From the NCBI GenBank assembly GCA_963921195.1, contig OY992537.1, positions 152,615,844 to 152,679,843 on the forward strand: 64,000 nt of DNA, read 5' to 3'. Position 1 is the first letter of the stretch. The number at the start of each line of letters is the position of its first letter. The notes beneath the pieces were generated by a model. That model was not told where the DNA came from and did not search any database. It saw only the letters and a program-made list of their open reading frames with translations. Below, piece by piece: positions 56,726 through 64,000 of this stretch. The position numbers and the translations under genes were made by a program. This stretch comes from Pegoplata infirma (Eukaryota; Arthropoda; Insecta; Diptera; Anthomyiidae).

Positions 56726-57649
56726 TTCTTACTTGTTACCATAACTCCAATAAAATGGTAAATAAACCATTATTTAATTGGTCCCTAAAGTTCTTATCTA
56801 TGCTGAATGTTATATCAACCACTTGTTCGGTAGGGTATCGTGATTAATATGCCTAGACTTAAACTGTTTTTAACTATACAATAGCGGCGCAGCCGAATTT
56901 TTTTTCAGCCGCGCTGTTCTAAAAAAAACGCGGCGCGCAGCCGAAACGCCGCCGCCGCCGAAAATTTTTGCTCTTCAGCCGCCGCCGAAAATTTTGCGTC
57001 GGCTTGCTTCACTGTCTGGCATCTATTTATCTTATGGCGCGTTATACCAGTCTTCTCTTTCTAACCTAATTCGTAGAAAAATTTTAAAATATTAACCATA
57101 TGGTTCAGAACTACTTTTTTGACACCTGTCACTTATGTAGAGTCTGTATTAGTCTGTGCTATTGCTTTAACTCTTTTACATAAATGATAATAATAAAACT
57201 TAAAATAGATTTACAAATTAAAAAATGTTTCATGTTTTCAAAATTTTGCGTTTTCAATGTGGTGGTAGGGAAAAATTATTTAATTTGATTTAACAAAATG
57301 TTTTTATAACAATTTGTTTAAAATTAAGTATAATCTAAAAAATACTATACTTGTATGTAATACGAAAAAAAAATTAAAAACGTTTGCAAAAACTGCTTTA
57401 AAACCATTTAATTTTGAAACGAACATGTATTTTGTTAATAAAGTGCTTTCAAACCCTTTTCGAAAACGCTCTCAAGGCGTTCGAATAAAGCGTTTTGAGA
57501 ATGATTTTTTTTTGTTACAGTGCTTTCAGAACGCTTTTCGAGAACGCTCGCAAAGCGTTCGAAAATAACGTTTTGAGAACGTTCTTTTTTTGTTACAGTG
57601 CTTTCAGAACGCTTTTTTTTTATAACCGTCGTCAATTTCTGCTTGGGTA

Positions 57650-58653
57650 GTTATTTCGCGTATTATTGCAAAAATAAACAATGTACCTTCCACAAGAAGG
57701 TTTAAATATTCTAAACAATTTTTACCTATGCAAAAATTTTCATATTTTGCACTTGTTTGCATATTTTTCAGAGATGGCATTTATTACTATATCAAAAAAC
57801 AAATATTTTTTGGCATATTTTGTCGGAAAATAAAAATACATTTTTTTTTGGAAAAATTTTTAAAATTTTTTTTTTTTTGGTTTTTATTATCCTTAGTACG
57901 GTAATTGCAAAAACTGAACAAAAAATTAAAAATCTTTGCAAATTTTTAAAAGTTACTAGCTCTGAAAGCCTTTTAATCTCAGGGTGGTCAACTTTGGCAC
58001 TCTGTAACTCACGCTATATTGCAATAGGGTCACTCCAAACCAGCTATTTTGAAAGCTTATATCATTGACTTTATTTTCCCCATTCATAATGTTTCAATCT
58101 GATAAATAGTTTGAAAGTTACATAAATATAAGCAATTTTTTTTTTTGCAAACACTATTTACCGATAATTTATTATATTTTTTCGGCGTAAGCCAAGTGTA
58201 TTTAATTTGTTGTTTGTGTTTTTCTGATTGAAGAAGATATTTTATCAATGGCAATATCTCGAGAACCAGTCATTAGATATCAAAATCTTTACAAGATTCG
58301 TGTTTAGCATGGCAAATGCAATAAGATATGTGGTCTAATTTTTTTTAAAAAATTTTTTGAAAAATTTTTGGAAATTTACAATGGGAGTTGGCATTTATTT
58401 CCACCAAAAAAATATGTACTTTGAGTTAGCAGAATAACAAAAATGGATGTAAAACGACAACAAATTATTTTTTTGCTCTGAAATTTTTATGGCAGATAGG
58501 TATTACATAGGGGAGCTATTTGCCATCGGAAACTCATTTCCGTCAAATTTGAGTTGGCATATTTTGAATATAGGTTCACGATATACAATTGATTCCTAAC
58601 TCCATTTTCCCAAAAATGGTCTTTGGTTCATACCAAAAATAAACAAACGATTT
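57650..58653. other. AT-rich stretch, no gene recognised
   Basis: 'tgcatatttt'-like words at 57735-57770 suggest a fragment of the 15684 family. 57757-58068 is open but without motifs. Nothing else supported. Confidence 0.3.
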
Positions 58654-58786
58654 AGTGTTTCTTCACAATACAGCAGCAAGCAGCAGACAGCAAATTTTTT
58701 ACATGTATTTTGTTGTTGCGCCAACAACAAAATACATGTAAAAATTTTGCTGTCTGCTGTTTGCTGCTGTATTGTGAAGAAACACT
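58654..58786. mobile_element. 133-bp near-perfect hairpin
   Basis: AGTGTTTCTTCACAATACAG and its complement bound arms of about 64 bp, meeting at 'gttgttg-cg-ccaacaac'. Contains GCAGCA repeats. The arms resemble a pair at 39000-39215 (cacaatgcagcagcaagcag), which shows a dispersed family. Confidence 0.75.
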
Positions 58787-59008
58787 TATGCATTAATGAT
58801 ATTAAGTGTTGCCAATTTTTCTGTTTTTCATTAAATTAAGCGATTTTTTGTTTGTTTTTGACGTTTTTTTTTTAAATTTATTCATTGGGTTTTTATTAAC
58901 ATCGATCAATAAGATTTTGAGATATCACGATTTGAATTTCGTTAAAAATGTGCGACATTTATACTCTTTACTTGTCAAACAATTGCATTATCATAGACAT
59001 ATGTACTA

Positions 59009-59240
59009 GGGACCTGGCATTACTATGAAAAAACAATACCAATGCCTGCTATTTCATTGGGATTTTACATGAAAAAAATTAATGCTTCAATGCTCAGGTC
59101 CCATGTATGATCATAGACAACAACCATAAAAAAATCATACTTGTGACCTAGGCATTGAGGCATTCGTTTTTTTCATGTAAAATGCCAATGAAATAGTAGG
59201 CATTGGCATTGTTTTTCATACAAATGTAATGCCAGGTCCC
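59009..59240. mobile_element. 232-bp inverted-repeat MITE (GGGACCTGGCATTA ends)
   Basis: GGGACCTGGCATTAC and TAATGCCAGGTCCC are complements; arms of about 100 bp include 'aatgcctgctatttcattgg' and its complement. Non-coding. Confidence 0.7.
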
Positions 59241-59306
59241 AAGTATGAAAAAAATACTACTATAAAAATTAAATTTTCTTATTTTTTCAATTGTAAACAT
59301 ATTAAC

Positions 59307-59680
59307 CTTGTTTTTTGCAGACCGGATTAAGATTAAGATTAACTTTATTTAGTTAAAAAATGGGTCAAATCAAGTCCAAACATTTTTTATACTTTTTTTC
59401 TAAAATGGCATACAATAAGTAAATTTAAATTGAAAAACAAATTAAGCTTTGCCCAAAAAGTACAGAATGAAAAATAAATTTAGTTAAATCCTAGGAATAA
59501 TCCAGATTTATTTATACTATTTTAGATTTTGGACAACGCTTAACTTTTTTTCCAGTTTATATTTACTAATTGTATGTAAATTCAGAAAAAAATTATAAAA
59601 AAAAATTCTGAACTTGATTTGACCCATTTTTTAACTAAATAAAGTTAATCCTAATCTTAATCCGGTCTGCAAAAAACAAG
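59307..59680. mobile_element. 374-bp inverted-repeat element (CTTGTTTTTTGCAGACCGGA ends)
   Basis: Perfect terminal complementarity over more than 20 bp and overall arms of about 75 bp ('ttaactttatttagttaaaa' and complement). No TSD was resolved. Confidence 0.7.
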
Positions 59681-59809
59681 CCTATTAATATTGTCAGAGA
59701 CAACAATCTTTTGGAATATAACTGACTTTCATGATACCAGATGCTTAACATACATAAGTTGCATGACAATTTTTTTTTAACTTGTCCATACAAAGTTTGG
59801 ACTTTTACG

Positions 59810-60370
59810 TATTTTAATTGATCTTTTTAAATTTCTATTGATCTTTTTCAGATTTAAATCGATCTTTTACAAATTTCAATTGATCTTTTACTACTTTTAA
59901 TTGATGTTTTTTGAAGTTCATTGATCTTTTATGAATTTCATTAATATTTTTTCGAGTTTCAATTAATCTTTTATGAACTTCAGTTGATCTTTTTCGATTT
60001 TTAATTTATCTTATATAATATCAGACTTTTTTTTTTTAAAAATGTCTCAGAATTTAAGACTTTTTTAAAGAAAAAATGATTTAGAATCTGAGATCTTTTA
60101 CGGATTATATGATATTTAACGAATTTCAATTGATCTTTTACGAATTTTAATTGATTTTTAATTTCAATTGATATTTTTCTTATTTCATTAGATCTTTTAT
60201 AAATTTAAAATTATATTTTTCGAATTTTTATTGATCTTTACGAATTCATTTCGTATTATTACAGTTGGAATTTTTAAATGTCCAAAGATCCTTTCTTAAT
60301 TTAAATGCATTTTTTTTAACTAAAATTGATCTCTTATGAATTTCATTTTTTTTTTAATTTAAATTGATCT
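59810..60370. repeat. ~22-bp degenerate tandem repeat 'aatttcaattgatctttta'
   Basis: About 20 loosely repeated units of 'ttgatctttta-cgaatttcaa'. A short intrusion at 60030-60100 ('aatgtctcagaatttaaga', 'aatctgagatc') matches the 35-bp satellite of 12.3-14.6 kb. Confidence 0.65.
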
Positions 60371-60842
60371 TATATTGAGGGATTTCGGGGAATTCCGTTT
60401 TTTAAATTGGGGTTATGAATCAAACTTATCTGGCAACACCGCAGCTAAAAAAACAGTTAAATCTTATTTTTCTCCCCTTATTCCCATACCAGGTTTCAGA
60501 ACAATCGGTAGGTGCCCTCCAAAATACCTTCCTTGTAAGTGTCTCAGGTTGTCTATAATAACTTTATAAAGCTGTATTCACAGACTAATACCAAAAATTA
60601 ATAAGATATATAAGCAATGCTATATCTAAATAATGTAAATAAAAACCATATGTTTTTGTTTACATTTCTTCATTCGGCACAACTGTTAAAAAGAGTCAGC
60701 TATACAACAATTTATTTGAGGGAATGTATTTAAAAGAAAATAGGCAAAAAAAACAAACAAACTTTTATCAACAAAAAATAATAAAACGTGTTTTGCAAAT
60801 TTTGTACATCGCCACATAATTATGTGCATTTTTAGAATAGAG

Positions 60843-61260
60843 GTAAGTAAAAGTTTGTTTTGAAACAAAAAAAAGAGTTTTTATTATTTTTTTTTACTAG
60901 ATATGCTCTAAATGCCACAACAAAACATCCCCTTAAAACTTTAAAAATCAGTGATGACGATACCGAATTAATGTTTATAATTGGTGGCCAAGTTATCTAC
61001 AATCAAAATTCACCAAACTTCTGATTTTAATTTGCGATCCGGTGAACCAGATTACATAGAACTGAATTAACACTGAATAGAACCCGTATTAGCTGATGGA
61101 GGAGAGTCTTTTGTGGCCTTTGACGATTATAAAAAAATATAGATATCAAGTGGTAAGTTAAAATTTTAATGAATGTTTTTGGAATATATTAATTGTATTA
61201 TTCTCTTTTCAGTGTCCTGAAACTTCCTACTTTACCAGTAATGTGCAAAGTATACCTCCT
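60843..61260 (+). pseudogene. Decayed intron-bearing gene fragment, family not recognised
   Basis: The signals look like a gene: donor AG|GTAAGT (60843), acceptor TTTTTACTAG (60900), exon 60901-61152, donor TG|GTAAGT (61153), acceptor TTCTCTTTTCAG (61212); the introns are 58 and 60 bp, fly-typical. The exon reads KTLKISDDDTELMFIIGGQV in one frame, then SDFNLRSGEPDYIELN and GGESFVAFDDYKKI in another frame after a shift, with several stops. I do not know the protein. It is best treated as a dead gene copy; 60375-60842 upstream shows nothing else. Confidence 0.45.
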
Positions 61261-61289
61261 TCCAGGTCCATCCTCCTCCACCCACTACT

Positions 61290-63475
61290 ATAATTAACGA
61301 TTTCGCCGATTGTGTTAAATGGGTGCCGGTTTGTTCTAAAAGTGCTTTTAGTGGATCCAAATGTTAGACCGACCCCATTTACTTTTACCGCTCAACATTT
61401 TTTCCAACCATACCTAAGCCCTATCTCCACTTCATAAAGGAACTCCCACTCAGAAGTAAATTAAAAAAAAAAATTTACTTCCACCGCTCCAACTGCCTTA
61501 AAAGTGTTTCTAGGGGATCCAAATGTAACCCCGACCCCCATTAACTTTTACCGCTCAACATTTTTTCCAACCATACCTGAGCCCTATCTCCACTTCCTAA
61601 AGGAACTCCCACTCGGAAGCAATTTTTGTTTAAATATTTACTTCTACCGCTCCAACTGTCCTAAAAGTGCTTCCAGAGGATCCAAATGTATGACCGACCC
61701 CCACTAACTTTTACCGCTCAACATTTTTTCCAACCATAGCTAAGTCCTATCTCCACTTCCTAAAGAAACTCCCACTCAGAAGTAAATTTTTTTAAAAAAT
61801 GAACTTCCACCGCTCCAACTGTCTTAAAAGTGTTTCTAGGGGATCCAAATGTTAGACCGACCCACATTAACTTTTACCGCTCAACATTTTTTCCAACCAT
61901 ACCTAAGCCATATCTCCACTTCATAAAGGAACTCCCACACAGAAGTAAATTTTTTTAAAAAATTTACTTCCACCGCTCCAACTGTCTTAAAAGTGTTTCT
62001 AGGGGTTCCAAATGAAAGACCGACCCCCATTAACTTTTACCGCTCAACATTTTTTCCAACCATACCTGAGCGCTATCTCCACTTTCTAAAGGAACTCCCA
62101 CTCGGAAGCAATTTTTTTTTAAATATTTACTTCTACCGCTCCAACTGTCCTAAAAGTGCTTCTAGAGGATCCAAATGTATGAATGACCCCCACTAACTTT
62201 TACCGCTCAACATTTTTTCCAACCATACCTAAGCCCTATCTCCACTTCCTAAAGGAACTCCCACTCTATCCTCTAAATATTTAAACAAAAATTGCTTCCG
62301 AGTGGGAGTTCCTTTAGGAAGTGGAGATAGGGCTCAGGTATGGTTGGAAAAAATGTTGAGCGGTAAAAGTTAGTGGGGGTCGGTCATACATTTGGATCCT
62401 CTACAAGCACTTTTAGGACAGTTGGAGCGGTGGAAGTAAATTAAAAAAAAAATACTTCTGAATGGGAGTTCCTTTAGAAAGTGGAGATAGGGCTTAGGTA
62501 TCGTTGAAAAAAATGTTGAGCGGGAAAAGTTAATGGGGGTCGGTCATACATTTGGATCCTCTAGAAGCACTTTTAGGACAGTTGGGGCGGTGGAAGTAAA
62601 TTTAAAAAAAAAATGTACTTCTGAGTGGGAGTTCCCTTAGGAAGTGGAGATAGGAGTTAGTTATGGTTGGAAAAAATATTAAGCATTAAAAGTTAATGGG
62701 GGTCGGTCATACATTTGGATCCTCTAGAAGCACTTTTGGGACAGTTGGAGCGGTAAAAGTAAATTAAAAAAAAAAAATTACTTCAGAGTGGGAGTTCCTT
62801 TAGGAAGTGCAGATAGGACTTAGGTATGGTTGGAAAAAATATTAAGCAGTAAAAGTTAATGGGGGTCGGTCATACATTTGGATCCTCTAGAAGCACTTTT
62901 AGGACAGTTGGGGCGGTGAAAGTAAATTTTTTTAAAAAATGTACTTCTGAGTGGGAGTTCCCTTAGGAAGTGGAGATAGGGGTTAGGTATGGTTGGAAAA
63001 AATATTAAGCAGTAAAAGTTAATGGGGGTCGGTCATACATTTGGATCCTATAGAAGCACTTTTAGAACAGTTGGGGCGGTGGAAGTAAATTTTTTAAAAA
63101 AATTTACTTCTGAGTGGGAGTTTTCTTAGAAAGTGGAGATAGGAGTTAGGTATAGTTGGAAAAAATATTGAGCTGTAAAAGTTAATGGGGGTCGGTCATA
63201 CATTTGGATCCCTTAGAAACACTTTTAGGACAGTTGGAGCGGTGGAAGCAAATTTAAAGAAAAAAATACTTCTGAGTGGGAGTTCCTTTAGAAAGTGGAG
63301 ATAGGGCTTAGGTATGGTTGAAAAAAATGTTAAACGGAAAAAGTTAATGGGGGTCGGTCATACATTTGAATTTTCTAAAGGCACTTTTAGGACAGTTGGA
63401 GCGGTAGGAGTATTTTTTTTTTAAATGTACTTCTAAATGGGATTTCCTTTAGGGAGTAGAGATATGGCTTAGGTA
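61290..63475. repeat. ~163-bp tandem array, inverted at about 62280
   Basis: Direct units from 61290 to 62270 have 'ggaactcccactc' at 61439, 61602, 61766, 61929, 62092, 62257 (spacing 163-165 bp). From 62283 to 63475 about eight units run in the opposite orientation ('gagtgggagttcc' at 62301 then every ~163 bp). Each unit contains 'ggatcc', 'gaccgacccccattaac' and 'ccctatctccacttcc'. Short frames at 61504 and 61993 are just successive units. Confidence 0.92.
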
Positions 63476-63596
63476 ATGTGATGCTTTCCCAGCACATAAG
63501 CGATCACAAATTGTACTTTGCAAGCTTCTACAACACAGTTGGAGTTTATACCTGGGTTTGTATGTTTTTAATATGTTTTTTGTTGATTTTTTTTAG
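63476..63596. mobile_element. Right end of a CCCAG-family element
   Basis: 'gtgatgctttcccagcacat' (63479) matches, in complement, 45460-45484 of the left end at 45419. 'tttatacctgggtttg' (63566) would be the terminus, with one-base differences from CTGGG-TA. If so, the 163-bp array is the interior of this element. Confidence 0.45.
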
Positions 63597-63780
63597 GTCA
63601 TAAAATTGTCTATCTCATCTGTGCGTGTTGCTGTGGAACCCAAGAATCCTGTTTGCTAATTTGTCCAAATTGATAGAAGGCCTAAAACGTTTGGCCAAAT
63701 TTGATTCTATTGTACAATGTATCTTTGATGAATCTGGTGAACACATTATTGTATTTGGAAATTTGCCAATAGTATTTTGT
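63597..63780 (+). pseudogene. Frameshifted eEF2-like fragment (elongation factor 2 remnant)
   Basis: Elongation factor 2 is the GTPase driving ribosomal translocation; only a short internal part is present. Frame 1 reads IKLSISSVRVAVEPKNP, then a four-base excess (gttt, 63651-63654) shifts to frame 2: ANLSKLIEGLKRLAKFDSI, then VQCIFDESGEHII. This is the conserved eEF2 block around 'VRVAVEPKNP...LVEGLKRLAK...ESGEHI'. After GEHII similarity fades and the 35-bp satellite motif follows at 63782. It is preceded immediately by 'ttgattttttttag', a splice-acceptor-like tract, so it may derive from an intron-containing copy. The upstream and downstream parts of eEF2 are absent. Confidence 0.85.
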
Positions 63781-64000
63781 GCAGAAAAAATGTCTGAGAA
63801 TTTTTCAATAGAAAAGATGTATTGGGATCTTTAAATATAAACGAAATAAAATGTATTTATTATTACAAACAAATTATTTTGTTTTTTTGTGTCGATTTAT
63901 TTTTTTATGATGCTGCTATGCATTTTCCTTTGTTTTTTGTTTATTCTTCTTTATTCCTCTATTTGGCAGAATTGAGTGAATGAAAAGAATTTGACGTCTT
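63781..64000. other. AT-rich right edge with one 35-bp satellite motif
   Basis: 63782-63830 ('gcagaaaaaatgtctgagaa', 'tttttcaatagaaaa') matches the reverse orientation of the 35-bp unit. The rest is low-complexity AT sequence. Confidence 0.45.

Larger units (their letters stand above)
52602..57014. mobile_element. 4.4-kb hAT-like element with GC-rich GCCGCC ends
   Basis: Ends CAGTGAAGCAAGCCG / CGGCTTGCTTCACTG are flanked by exact 8-bp TSDs TCTGGCAT (52594-52601, 57015-57022). The subterminal 130 bp on both sides is 'gccgccgccgaaaa'-rich, against a very AT-rich genome. The interior holds an inverted-repeat element (53401-54775), a G22 run, a GTGAGT MITE, a hairpin and Helitron-like sequence. 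No transposase frame. Confidence 0.85.
52440..57158 (-). mobile_element. 300-bp 'cacagacta' element, unit 3, split by a 4.4-kb insertion
   Basis: Begins CACAGACAATAAACAGACTC and ends TATTAGTCTGTG; TSD CTATTGC lies on both sides (52433-52439, 57159-57165). Subtracting the insertion 52602-57014 and its 8-bp TSD leaves 298 bp, the expected family length. Confidence 0.85.
51554..57187 (+). pseudogene. Unrecognised transposon-borne ORF, split by nested insertions
   Basis: From 51554 a frame runs to 51819 (DNIYLKGNIFNEINDYFVYP, then KCIICKFYNE) and is cut at FYNET by a 300-bp insertion. After removing all insertions and one copy of each TSD it continues in frame ten codons past the first site and ends at TGA 57185-57187. 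An acceptor-like 'tttatttatag' at 51482-51492 suggests a terminal exon. I do not recognise the family. The opposite strand also has an open frame (51487-51669), which is a competing reading. The intact gene was probably encoded by the CCCAG element, but only this 3' part is seen. Confidence 0.45.
51048..57647. mobile_element. 6.6-kb CCCAG-terminated element, outermost of four nested layers
   Basis: Ends CCCAGTCAGAAAAATAC / CAATTTCTGCTTGGG are flanked by TA (51046-51047, 57648-57649). Subterminal 'gtgctttcagaacg' words occur at both ends. Removing the 300-bp units and the 4.4-kb hAT-like insertion leaves about 1.3 kb, within which a broken open frame (51554-57187) lies. Confidence 0.65.

Noticed and set aside
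57314..57635. Frames with repeated ERSQ/KRSES words on both strands
   Set aside because: They come from 'gaacgctttt'/'aaaagcgttc' subterminal repeats of the CCCAG element.
61504..62196. Two nearly identical 67-residue frames, looking like a duplicated gene
   Set aside because: They are exactly three array units apart (about 489 bp) in the 163-bp satellite; 163 x 3 restores the frame, which explains the resemblance.

Overview
The window looks like genomic DNA of a higher fly (Cyclorrhapha, probably a calyptrate such as a blowfly or muscid). It is very AT-rich, has short 58-69 bp introns beside multi-kilobase transposon-filled ones, carries a clear orthologue of Drosophila milton, and is crowded with repeats typical of fly genomes (Helitron-like elements ending in a GTCY-type microsatellite, and many short 8-bp-TSD elements). 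The species is inferred only; there is no bacterial, plasmid or phage signal.

Only one intact gene is visible. milton (the TRAK/OIP106-type kinesin-mitochondrion adaptor) lies on the minus strand. Four 3' coding exons (32224-31946, 31887-30312, 25796-25618, 25548-24656) join in frame with GT-AG junctions and end at a TAA. A probable alternative first coding exon (41493-41190) ends in the matching splice phase; with it the model has 1076 codons plus stop. The conserved TRAK N-terminal segment that normally precedes the HAP1 coiled coil was not found. Intron 1 (9.0 kb) and intron 3 (4.5 kb) are swollen by nested transposons; introns 2 and 4 are 58 and 69 bp.

The rest is a dense museum of non-autonomous DNA transposons. 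Many insertions can be dated relative to each other because exact target-site duplications (TSDs) survive: 8-bp TSDs (hAT-type) at 1981-3543, 2421-2860, 4500-5019, 7879-8381, 9095-9350, 15684-17966, 26733-27698, 27201-27455, 27801-28380, 38593-40880 and 52602-57014; 7-bp TSDs for a ~300-bp head-to-head family at 51.8-57.2 kb; and TA-flanked CCCAG-terminated elements at 18627-20689, 43446-44995 and 51048-57647. At 51-57.6 kb four layers are nested, and removing them in silico reconnects a reading frame. Other structures are a ~50-copy 35-bp array of paired palindromes with an orientation switch (12.3-14.6 kb), a ~163-bp tandem array that also flips orientation (61.3-63.5 kb), and several near-perfect long hairpins.

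Broken genes include a frameshifted eEF2-like fragment directly after a splice-acceptor-like tract (63.6 kb), an intron-bearing but decayed unknown gene (60.8-61.3 kb), an RNase H remnant of a non-LTR retrotransposon (10.8-11.1 kb) and a tRNA-like relic lacking its anticodon arm (18.55 kb). I found no CRISPR array, no intact tRNA or rRNA gene, and no intact transposase or reverse transcriptase. All homology statements come from pattern recognition, not a database search.
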